From contig JASANG010001630.1 in the NCBI GenBank assembly GCA_030248215.1, positions 1 to 64,000 of the forward strand: DNA of 64,000 nt, read 5' to 3'. Position 1 is the stretch's first letter, and each line of letters starts with the position of its first letter. The notes beneath the pieces are model-generated. The model was not told the DNA's origin. It saw nothing but the letters and a program-made list of their open reading frames with translations, and made no database searches. A program made the position numbers and the translations under genes. The stretch is from Enoplolaimus lenunculus. Lineage: Eukaryota > Nematoda > Enoplea > Enoplida > Thoracostomopsidae. Below, piece after piece: positions 24,201-37,200 of the stretch.

Positions 24201-27200
24201 TTCTTAATTAGCACGTTCAAATATACACGTGCAATAAATACGACGGGGCAAATTTCGCCGAAACCAGACGTCAATCAGATGGCACGTCGAAATGTATCAA
24301 AAATATATCAATGATTTGTTGTATGCGTTCTTCTATTTTTGGAACGTTTACCCATGCAAACGAGAAAACTAATGTATACAAAAAGAATAATTTTTTGTGC
24401 ATCGTTCCCCGAAGAGTTACTTTGGTAACGTGTAGTATAATGAAATCCAAATGCTAAGTTAACTCCTGCCTTACACAGGCAAAGACTCAGGCTTCAGCTT
24501 AGGTTTCAGAAAAGGCTCTTTGTAACCTTAACGGCGAAACCTTTACACAAAGCTTTATATATTGCCTAAGCCTGAAGCTTTGCGTTAACCGTAAACGTGC
24601 GGGGAAGTTTACAAGAACCGGTGTACATTTTGCAACACAAAACACGTCTTCAAAATTACTGCGGCAATTGCCTTTCAGCTCAAGCGAAAACCAAACAATG
24701 CCCGCGTCAGAATCAGAATCGAAATCAATTGTTGAAATTCGAACTAAACTTCACGAAATAGAATCAAAACAGCAATTACTTGAAAACGCATGGCAACCAA
24801 CTGAATCGCTCGTAAGACGCATGTCGTTGCATGGTCAGCCAAATTCACATCATACTAAATCAAGCCTTCGTAGTAGAACTGATTCGTTTTCTTCTTGTAA
24901 TCAGTTTTACAAATCTACCAGCTCTAAATTTCCTTCTGGCGCATGTGTTGCTTCTAATCTTGACTATACTAACCGGTCCTCTGCCGTGGAAACTATGCCG
25001 TATGAACACACGGAATACGACGACTCTCAAAATGTTACGCCTAAATGCTCACCGACACAACCAGAAAATCAACACGATAGCTATGTATCCTACGGGAATT
25101 ATTCAACACAAAATGGTTCAATGGTACCACTGTTGTCACACAGCGTTCAACCTCCACCAAAACCATCACGTTTACTGAACCTTGCGTCAACGTATAATTT
25201 TCACAGAATCACCGAACAACAAAGCGATATTTCTGCACGATATCAAGTTTCTTGAACAGAGGCATCGCCAGAATTCCATTTCGAACAGGTGTAACGTCGT
25301 GAATTGAGTCGAAAATCAATCAGCGCACATTTCTATTACCTCTGTGATGTAGCTTAGGCGTTAGGCTTAGGCTTATCGTAGTTTATTTTCCAATGCTGTT
25401 TGTTGTATGTCAATGAAACAGTAAAAGCACCTCATTCAGATGTTGGACAGCGTAAGCAAGTTGACCGCATGCGTTTCAGCAGAGATGAACTATGACCTAA
25501 CCGGAACCTTAGGCCGATTTGTGCTGCAGAACCGCAAAACGGTTGAGCAAAAAACGTGCGTCAAAATATTTTTATTCAAAAAGTCACTTTTCATACTTCT
25601 CTTTAAAAGCGCGGGTCCGGAGACCGTGAAATCTTTGGTCTTCATTATGATCTGCCTCTGCGTTACAGAGAAGGTCGCGTTCTCTTTTCGTATTTCTGAC
25701 ATACGTCTTGTACTAATATTCTATATATATATGTTTTTGTATATTAACATATGTATTGCAACTGCGGATTTGATTATTCATAGTAAACGATAGAATAAAA
25801 TTATTTAATTTGAAAGTTGGTTTGGATTAAATAAAACGTGGATTGACTTGGCTTAACAAAAACCAAAGGTTGGGCTGACCCGCATCCATTTCGATAATAA
25901 TCTTTCCGATGGTCAATGGAAAATTTTTAACGAATTCTTTAATGAATATTTCTTTATATATATAATACGAGAAATTAATTTCAAGCGTATAATTTGAACT
26001 CGCTTATCTATCGAATTATACTTTGTTCGAGAAATAATTTATGACAGGTAAAAGCGACTGAATTTTTTCAATAAACTCTTTAATGAATATTTTCTATTTT
26101 ATTTGAAATCCACCTTCAAGCTGTGATTTTGCACCCCAATGCTCTCGGCTTAAGCGTTAGATTATTTTTTGCTTAGGCTCAGGCTCAGGCTTAGACCTAC
26201 AAATATATGCTTATAGTATTGTTAATACGGCTGTGTTCAATATATTGGCCATGCGAGCGACGATCGAGCCAAAGTGTTTGTTTGTACAAACACAAATAAT
26301 GTTTGTAATAGCCAAACATACATGGGTCATTCAGTATTTCATTGCATATGATTTTTTCGAATTAAATTAAACTTAGGCAAATGTCTAATTCAGACAGGCG
26401 TTTATCGTCGCTAGTTAACTAAGTCAACTTAACTTGAGTTGTGTATGTTTCAGATTGAGACTAACCGCAACATTGTTTGGTTACGGTAATTTCATAATTC
26501 TTAAATTTCCTTATACACTAGCGGTAGCAGATAGGCTTTAGACTTCACTATTGATAGTAAGTTATAACCAAAAGTTCTGCCGTTGCTTCTGCGCTACAGA
26601 ACGGCATTTTGTGGTCATCCAATTGCACAAATGTGGTGAACAAAGTCAAATTTAAACCTTGCGGTAAGATTCTGGTATAGCGTTTTTCACATCAGACATA
26701 ACCCCCGGAAAAAGTGGCTCCTTCGGAAAAAGTGCAGCCTAGCATTGGATATTTTCTCGGGCCACTTTTCCCGAGTGACCCCCTTGGAATAAGCGCACTT
26801 AGCTCTCGAACACTTTTGCCCAATAAAGTGGCCCTTCGCTAGACACTTTTTGTGTCAAAAATAACACAAATCGTGCATCATTGTCCACACTTTTAGTTAA
26901 CACAAACCATAGCTGACGTAACGGCTGAAAATGAGGTTGAGCAAGATTTACGAGCTAGCTAGCCAGGAAATTTATCAAATCACATACAACCGACTGGAAC
27001 TTGAGCAGACTCTTGATGTCCACGCGTATAGAGGAAACCATATTTAAGCGCTGGAACTGCATCTGCAGTTGCGATCAATAAGCTGCACAGTTTATCCTGA
27101 CCAGCGTCAGCCGAATCGGACGCAACTAGAAACTAGGCTTGATCAAACTGAATTCGTATCAAAACCATAAATGACTGTACTCAAGGCACAACTGAAAACG

Positions 27201-28230
27201 TATCGGGATTGACTAGACCAACATTCAAAAACATGGGTCCACCCAGGGCACCTCTACTATAAAATCAATATCCAGCATGAATCAGATGTAATAAAAGTGC
27301 ATGAAACAGTTAAGACGAACGTCTGTCAACTGATCCTGCGGAGCCGTTTGAATACCATGCGGTTGGCTTCTGACTAAATCGTCTAAACATGTGCGCAACC
27401 CGAGACAACAAGTCAAGAAACTACTAATTCGACTTCCCCAGTTTTATAACGTGAACCCCACAGAAGAAACTTCTGTTGACACAGAGTAACGTATTTATTT
27501 GCATACTTTTAACAGCAGAAATGACCTAACTGCCAAAAGCGCCAGAGTTTTGAACAAAAATATCCAACAGTACTACGAACATGAGAATCACTCAGCGGCG
27601 TAGCTGGGCACTTTTGCATCTTGTGCTATTTACCTCTACTGCATGACCTACGCGATCAGTTTCTATCTCCGCAGTTTATCTTCAGATGCCGGTTTGTTAA
27701 CCAGTGAGCAATTGAACTATCTTGCTGGAGTGGGGTAGCTCCAGGGTTAGCCACTCTGCCAATCGGAGTCAACTCATTTGTGCTTGGGGGCTCGTTGCTG
27801 ATCTACTATCGGCTTGAGACATAGCCTAAATTATCACAGCTAACTATTCAATGATCAGTATTATTCGATAGCACCTACATGAGCTCAGCGTAAAGATAAG
27901 TCTAAAACTAAGCCTAAGCAAAAATATCCTGAGCTCAAGCCTATGTTACGCTAGATGTAAACGGGACGCCGTACAATTTACATGGGTTCAAATTTTTCAG
28001 AACGAATCTGCAATCCATGACAACTCGCAGTCAACTACGACGCTTTCCACACTGCGTGCGGAAGTATCGGCAGCAAATTTGCGTGTAATTCCAGTTTCAC
28101 ATCGCTCAAGTGTGGTGCGACACAAAAAACACGTTCAACATAACATTCATATTGAACACATCCCGTTTAGTGCCGTTGCTGGTTTGGCGTCTGCTCAATA
28201 TTGCTCTCAACATCAAGTTGTTTCTAGTCG

Positions 28231-28292
<62 letters not shown>

Positions 28293-31200
28293 ATGCCATT
28301 TCGTATAGCAACATGACTCCAATATCGAAATACGATCAAGAATTTGTGTCCAAAATGCATGAGGTGAGTAAGACGGTTTCAATTTGGACCATTGTTAATA
28401 TTAAATTAGCGTAGCATCTATGACCAGTTAGTGAAAAATTTCACTTTTATCATGAAATTAATAACAATGCAATGCGCTATTCATTATGTCAATAGTCAAA
28501 CATAACTCCATGGACAAGACCACACAGCTGAGCCGGTATTCTGTGGTACAAAATGTTCTCGCGCGAGTTTGTTTTGTGCCCGACCACCTCTTATTTTCAG
28601 GGGGGTGTCTATCAATTGAATACGCAATAAATATAGGCAGTTTTACAAAATTTGAGCGTCATCAATTTAAATTTTTATAAATGTGGGGTAGAAGGCAAGC
28701 TAAAAACGCAATACGCGTTTTGCACATCCTTTTCTACACAGAATGTATCCAGTTGTATGCTCTTGTCCAAAGTGGTTACCGCAGTTGATTAAGGCAACTG
28801 CAACCTTGAAATAGCACAAGGCGTCTGCATCTAAAATGCATGAGGTGAGCAAACTTTTAGTTCAGTTTTCGATTTTAATTTTTTATTTTAACCTTTGTTA
28901 TTTCTGGACCCGTAGCGAGAGGATGTCAAAAAATCTCAGCCCGCCTCAGAACATTTTGTTCCATTTCAAAGGTTCAGCGTTGATAGAATAACAACTATCA
29001 CCAGTTAGCGAAAAGTTTATAAATAAGAATTTTATATAAGTTACGCCCCCTGAATAATTTGTAGCCCTCCTAGCAAGGTGAGCTGGCTATGGGCCTAATA
29101 CGTTACAAGCATGACACCGCAAAACTGAGTTAGACGTTGTCAAATTTCTGCGGTTGAGTTTCAGATGAAATGAGTAAGAAACGCAAGTTGACGTTTATAT
29201 ATGTAAAGTAGAACATTAAGTGCTTTTAACCCCTTCTCACATTGAGTTCCCTATAGGCAACCCAAAGCAGTGCATATACGTTAAATAATATATGTCGCAC
29301 CGTGTTTAACAATTACAACACGTATACATCGTACTAAATCACCACGTACTAAATCACCACAAGACGTGGAAGCCCCCTCGGGCTCGAGCGTCAAGCTCCT
29401 ATAACTGAGTGGTGATGGTATACGCCTCCCACTCCGGTCACTGGAGTTCGAATCCTAGCATAAACATAGGCGTCAGGGGAAATAGAAAATATTCATGTGA
29501 GAAAGGGTTAAGGGCCTAGTTAGCAAAACAGTTTTTTCACGGTGTGTGTGTTTTGATTTCTGAATGCCGTTTTCGCCGGCTCTCGGGCGATTTTTCAACA
29601 TTCAAGGTTACTGTTTAGGCTTTGGCACAAATGTACAGAAGAGAACCCGGAACAGTATTACAAGCATATGCCTGCAAAACATTAGTCTAAAGCATTAGCT
29701 TACTCTATTGCAGTCCTACGCAAATACGCTCCGCCTCCGATTTTTACATCGGCCGCTTAGGCTAATAGGCTCAGGCTTAAAAGTGAAGGCTTACACAAAG
29801 TTTTAGGCTTAGGCTTACGTAACCGTTTTCTGAAACATTATTAAACCTAAGTTTAGCCAAAACCTGAGCTTAAGCCTAAAGCTTATGGGGACTGTGCCAG
29901 AGCCAAAATTTGTACAATTTCCACACTGTAAATATTTGTAGGTTTTGTTTTTCGGTTTGTATTGTAGAATCACAAAAGCCAATATATATTTTGTGTGTGA
30001 ATAGTTTGATCGTAATAATATGGCTGTATTTCAATATTGAGCCCCTGTGTTGTTAAACGTATAGTGCCACTTTTCGAGGAGGTACAACATACACGCTTGT
30101 GTATAGCTGCCCTTCACGATTTCAAGCGATGAGACATCATCACAGGCTTTAGTGTGTGTACCCGAAACACTCAGTGTTTTTATATTTATTTTGCCAGCTT
30201 TTCGTAGTTTCAATTTTGGTGATTCGGTGTTTATATTGAATTGAAATTTTCGTTTGATTAATTAAAAAAAGTTTTAAACAATCAGGTCAATGGTGCTTGA
30301 TTAGCCATTTTATTACCGCATACGGAAAGATAAACGCAGTTGTACCTTTCAAACCGCAGTTTTCTAATTTTTGAGATTTTGGCACAAATTAGGCTTAGGA
30401 CTAATCTTATGTGTTGGCTTTTAAACTAAATTAAAACTCCGGGATAAACTTTCGTATAATAACGCTTAGGATTAGGCTTAGGAATGTGCTTGTACTGCTC
30501 GGATCTGTACTCTACATTGGCCAGACTCTCTGTATCTGTCGCATTAGACAATATCAACTAAATCTGGCACTGGTATTTTGAAGTTGGTATGTTTATTAAA
30601 ATTGAAGTACGCATTCGAACGGAAAGTTTCGTTACAGTTAGCCAAATTTGGTGGTCATTTTAAAATGAACCATTTTAGGGTTTTAAACGACTGTCGAAAG
30701 CTGGCCATAATTGTCGCGTTATAAATATTAAAAAAACGGCTAAATAACCATCAAACCAACTGCACCGTGATATTAAAATTATTAGTGCGGCATAAAAACT
30801 TTAAAAAAACAACAATTTTGACTTGCTATTCTAACCTGGGCGTATCGGTTTTGTTTTTCCTTTGGCTAAAGTGTTGTTGTTTCAACTCGAATCATGCCTG
30901 CGTATCCTGCAATTACTGAGCTCATATCGTCGAGCGCAACGAAATCTACAGTTGCTACGTCTTCTGGCCCTCTTCCGACTACAACTATTAGCACAATTGC
31001 GATAAAATGCGGAGATACTGTGCGTCTTGTGTTAGCCTTGCTCAAAGTAGGTTGAAACTTCAAGGCTGAACTGAAACAAAAAATTACTAACTTTAGTAGT
31101 CCGCGGTTTGCACGCAGTCAATTTTATGATCAGCTTGCGCTAGGTACTATGAGTGTTCTAACGCATCAATTTTTGGTTTTTAAATAAAAGTAAGCATTTG

Positions 31201-34200
31201 GATGTGTTTTTATTTTACTACAATTATTTCAGAGCAAAAACTGGTGCGAATTGCGTATTGCCCACATGAATCCATCGATGTTGGACGTTGGACGAACCCT
31301 TGACGATGCAGTCGCGTTGAAAGCGCAACATGAAGAGCTCATGACCAAACTGGCAGTAAGAAAGTTGGAATATTTAGTTTTAAGTTTGTCAATGGACTAG
31401 ATTGGAAAAAGTTTAATTTAATAATGTTTTCAAATTGTTATTAATTTACATTTTTAATGAAATTATATTTAAATATTTTATCAATAAACAGTTTTGACTA
31501 ACACTGGATTACATGGTGCTCAAAAATTGCCTAGCATCAGATTCTTTCAGAACTGCACTTAGTTTGTCTAGATGAAGCTGAATACTTAGGCTACAATCTT
31601 TTATGAATAGATGTTGCATAAAAAACCAGGACGGGTTATTTCTCAGAAGATGCTAACAATTATTATAAACTTTGATTCGCTATTTTTAAATTTATATGGC
31701 GTGTTACTCGGCGACTGGTGTTACAAGCATTCATAAATAACTAATAACCCTAGCTATGTAATAATTTATCTGTTTCAGGCAAAACAGGATCAAATTGAAG
31801 AGTTGTTGACGCAGGCAGACGGTCTTGTTTCACAACAAACGACCACCGCAGAAGCTGACGTCTACGCCGCGATGGCTGACGGCCTTGGATCGGCGTGGAA
31901 GGATCTAAATCGGCAACTGCAAATCCGAGCATTTCTACTGGAACAAGCTGTGAAATTTTTCTCGTGGATTAAACGGGTATTGCTTATAATACGCGTCCTT
32001 GCACAAGCTGGCCCTACAAAAGCCCCAAAAACTCAGGCATTGTTTACCCTTATGTTTAAGCTTACGGTTTAGGTTCAGTTCTACGTCTATTGGTATATCA
32101 TAAGCTTTAGCTCACAGGTAGTATTTCGCTCATGCGAAAGAAACATTTGATTTCAATATTATGTAAGAATTCTTGTTTGAAAAATAAAATGATCGTGTAA
32201 TGAAAAGTGTGTTGAATAACAATTACTAGTCAATGTGGTTGCAAATTTGCAACCCTAAAATATTCGTCACAAAACTTTTTAAGAATGTGTTGTAATTTGC
32301 ATATATTTGCTGTATCTTGTTTATATACAAAACAATCATTACAAAAGCTGGAACGCTGCCCAAAATACGTATATTGGACGTTCCCGATTTCATAATATAG
32401 ATTTATCTGAAACCTAATATTTGTTTTACAAATTTATAGTTTTACATTTTTGTATTATATACAATTTAGCATAACGATCAAATGGATGAATTCGAACTGG
32501 CGTGTGATGCTAAAGTTTCACGAGACAAATACGAAGTTCTAAAGAAAGGTGAGTTTTCTGCTAGAAAAAATATTTGGATTTCGTTGCAATGTTTTTGCTT
32601 GATAGTGTAAATGCTGTTTGATTTCGCCTTTTAATACTTAAACGTTTGAGTAACTTGGCTTTTACAATAAACCATGAATACACGCCAATCTTAGACTCAC
32701 AGTGCTATTTCTGTATGTATCGTTCGTTGCGGAAAAATTTGACTCTCATTGGTACATTATTCCTTTATACTTACATATAGCGTTTTTTTGGGACTTTAAT
32801 TACTTTATGAGCATAAAGTAGATGATACTTCTATGCACAGGAGTGTGCAAACTTGTTAAGCACTGTACGGTACAAAGTGTACCAGCATACGTTGCGTGTT
32901 TCGTGTACTGAAATGGAAATTACACCACAAAACCACATCTTTCAAAAAAACGGGAATCTGGCAGAAGCGCTACGCGGGCCGGGTACATTTTTATCACAGA
33001 ATGTACCCATTTGCATGCTCTTGTTTAAAATTATCAAATATTGTTGCTGTTAATTGTAATTTTTGTCTTAGAATTAATGGGCAGATATGTGAACGTATTT
33101 TGGTTGAAACACAATATTTAAAAAATATAAACATCTTTGTAGCTAATAAAATTGAATTTACTCGAATATTTAACTTGAAAAAATTTACAGTCACAAACAT
33201 TATTTTTCAGAAGTGATGGAAGGTGCAATGAACGTTATGTCGCTAGGCGAAACAATGCTGGAAAAGCTGCGTGAGTTAGGCATTCTCGCTGACAATTCTG
33301 AGCGAGCTCAAGAGACATCAGACGCATGCAGTCGGATTGAATCGCTCATGCTTTCATTGAACGAGCGTCGAACACGAATTATGGATCGCTGGGAGCAACG
33401 ATTGCATGAAGACTACTCGCGAACCACTGCTCCTGTTGCTGAAAAGGTACATTGAAAATGGTCTACGATTTGCATTTGTTAGTCAAGACAGAATTGGTTA
33501 TAACATCGGGCGTTTTGGTTTACAACGCTAAAAATAAGGGTTCGATGTAACGGTAGACATCTCTTTAAATGAATGCTTTAGCACTTCACCATACAGTACG
33601 TCATCCATTTGCTTTCAATGTTGACTAGACAGGTCTTCCAGAAGTAACCTAAAAGCGAGATGATTAAAATAACATTAACAGGTATCCGGTTAGACTCAGA
33701 TGTCGACATATGCGGCCGGTATTACGGTTGAATTCTTCCCCCTGTTTAGGTTTCCCCGGACACATAAAATAGCTTTTCTACGAAAGAACTGAACTATTTT
33801 AAACTAACCTGTCGACGAGTCGGCTTAATCATTTTACCGGAAGAATAAAACTGGAATCACGGTCTAATTGTTTTCCCCTGTTTAATCCGACCGCTAACAA
33901 CTTCACAAGGTACAACTATTCCTTCATTTAGAGTTTCACTCGATGGTTCTGTCCTATATCTTTCATGGTACATAATTTTCCGTCGGTTTAATTTTCCTTG
34001 GACAAATTGCACCAGATTAACCATGCACAATTTTAGTTAAATCAATTCTTTCCCATATCATTGACATGTAACTCTGACGCTCGCATATACAGGAAACTTT
34101 TTTCACATGGATCATGCAGCGGCACACGAACGATCACAAACTTGGAAGTTAAATGGAGTAAAAACATTAATAAAAATGCCAGTTGATTTCGACTTCTCCG

Positions 34201-37200
34201 TGCGCAGATTTGAGACCGGCAACTTGCTTGTAAATCATCGCAAACCTTTGTATCTCTCTGCTAAAAATTTTCACGTTTCTCTGGATATTGGTGATGGGTG
34301 CTTAATACATTGTTTACATTGTAATTGCTTCAAATTTGCTCAAGTAATTTATCAATTCAACACGCATTTGTATTCAATATTTGGACTACAGACAAATTTT
34401 GTCGCAGCGGATGCCAAATTTGTGTTCATCGCTCATGGATTTGATAAATTAGTTCCTGGTACTATTTGTAAAAACATCAACAAACTTCAGTAAACGATAT
34501 ACATGGTTTGATTTGCAGTTACTTGTGTTAGTCAAGGGCGTAATCAGAGAAATTACAGGCCATTTCCCCAATGTCATAAATGTTCAGTGGTTGTTAACCA
34601 TTTTTTGTTTGCAACACCGTTTCCGAAATAGCGGCAGTGCCTCTGTGTGCATCTTAACCTGTTTGAATGTATTTATTTGTTTCAGCCAGCAAAAAGCAAA
34701 GAGTATCAGTCGCTATTTACTGATTATATGGGACTTCATACTTGGCTGTTGAATAATATTGAAGCATTTTTGGTGTCTAATCGAGATATGGGCGTTTCTG
34801 TCGCGTCTGCATATGAATTTACTGAAATGCATCGCAAGTTGGCAGATGATATGATGGTAAATTGTAAACAAAAGAGATTATCGGGTTTCGCGCAAGATTT
34901 TCACTTTTTGGTCTTCAAGTTTATGGTTGAGTTTAGGTGTTTTGATTTTTAATGTTATCTGTATATGTAAATATATTTATGAAAATATATAATCACTTTA
35001 GATACTTGCAATTTAGGACTAAAACAAATACGTTGTTGATTAATATTATTTGACGATTTGTAAACATGGTTTGTAATTATCTTGTGCAATGAGCAAAAGC
35101 GAATGCACAACAATTTGCATGTAAATTTTCTTTTCAGAGAACAATTACGTTTGTGTTCTGACAAATTAATATTGTAAACAAATACTGAACAGTTGCTCAA
35201 AATTCGTATGTGGGGCATTCTAGTTTTAGGCATATAGATATCTGAGTAAAATAATGAAGCTTATTAAAAATGATGAAGTTTCTCCAATGTCACGGAATGT
35301 TATTTCGCAGTAGCCATTTCACTGTTTTAGTCTCATGAACCATCAATGCGTCAGTTGGTGCAACGTGGCCGAGACAAGCGTTCAGATGCTGAATTTGCTG
35401 ATTTGTGGGAAAAGATCCAAGAATTACAAGATCGATGGGAAAGACTTCGAAAAGCGGTCGATACTCGACACACGTTGTCGATTTTGTATCAAAGGTTCCA
35501 CAAACTTGCTGCTGAGGTAAATTTATCATTTTTATTTCGGCGAAAATTGAAGATATCTTGGATATCTCAAAATTATATTGTATATATTAGTTTTATTTCA
35601 GATCAAGATTTGTAGTTTTGAGCGATGGAGCTATTTAATTGAAAACAATAACCCCTATTTTCACAAACTTGCTGCTGAGGTAAATTTATCATTTTTATTT
35701 CGGCGAAAATTGAAGATATCTTGGATATCTCAAAATTATATTGTATATATCAGTTTTATTTCAGATCAAGATTTGTAGTTTTGAGCGATGGAGCTATTTA
35801 ATTGAAAACAATGACCCCTATTTGAAATGAAAACACACTCGCTGTTGACTTTGCATCAATAGTAGAAGTTCAAAATTATTGATTTCAGGCACCAGTAATT
35901 ATTTTCAATCAAAATTCGTTATTCAAAATTTGTTTGAGTCAAAGCTATGCGAAACTTGTGTAAGATTTCTTGTAAATTTATATTCAGAGTTATGTCTTGT
36001 ATCCGCCACTTAGCCGTAAGTTTTTTGTCAATGAATTCTACTGAATAATTTACAGATGTCATCACAACTTAATACACTGGAAGCATTGTTGAAAACGTCC
36101 CAATCCGATGATAAAGAAACCCGTCGTCGGTTGGAAGAAATGTGGCAGTCGTTGCATCAAACTTTTCAAAACCTTAAACATCAAGCGACTAAATTCGTTT
36201 CGGAAACGTCAACAGTGAGTCCAAAAACATTTTTAGGTTCGAAGTTTGATTTCAACTATTTTGAGGCAAAACCGCTTCGCTAGGCACGTCAATCGTTTAG
36301 GCAATGGTGTAGCCAGGAGTGTTTTAGGAGTCAAACCTTCTCTATGATTTTTTTTTCTCAGGGGATTTAGGATGTTTGGGTGTTGTTTATCTTTCGCTAG
36401 CATTTAGTTATTAACAAAAATAAATTGTCAGTGTTATTCGAAAGGTCATGGCTATCTTGCCATTCCCTTTTGTGACTGTTACTGATCTCTTTATTCTCAG
36501 CTGCATGGTTATAGGTGGTTGGCGATCCTGGTCTAGACGTTAAGCATCCAATCAATTGCGTTGAGGCCAATCTGGAAACTCTGCGCCGACGACTCGAAGC
36601 TCTGACGCTGTTGTGGGATGAATTTGTTGCAACACAACAGAAAGAACGCGAGTTTCAAGAACGATGGTTGTCGTTAATCAACGGATGCCGAGAGGTAAGG
36701 AGCTACCTGTAAAACATGCATACCTGATTCCGCAAACTTAGCACAGGGGATTGCGGAGAAAACTCTCCCAAGGTTGAAAATGTTGCTCCATCTGGAACTG
36801 TTGCTGGTACTGCGTGCAACTTATGGAAAATCTTAACTTGGTCCTTTTTTAAGATTGAATGCAAAGACGTGAGGTGGTACTAGTAAAAACTTCTTTTTCC
36901 AGTTCCGGGTGTCTTGTCAAGGAAGTGCAGGAGTGTATGGTCAAAATTTTGTAGGAATAGTTATAGCACCACCGGCAAATCATGCAAAATTCCGCAAATT
37001 CTACGTTGTTAGTTTTCCGTTTTCAAAACATGCTGGCCTGATTACGGTTGTATCTTTTCTCTAAATAACGAAGAAACACTGTTAATTCATTAGTTGCGTT
37101 TATACTGGTGGTTGACTCAAATTTTGAATGTTTAATTGCAGCGATACTTTTTAACATTAACTTTTATGTTATAAAAGGAAGCTCGGAATTTTATTTGAAA

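Noticed and set aside
34093-34147. Exon-like stretch ETFFTWIMQRHTNDHKLG
   Set aside because: It resembles a spectrin helix start but has a weak donor, and exons 22 and 23 join in phase without it.
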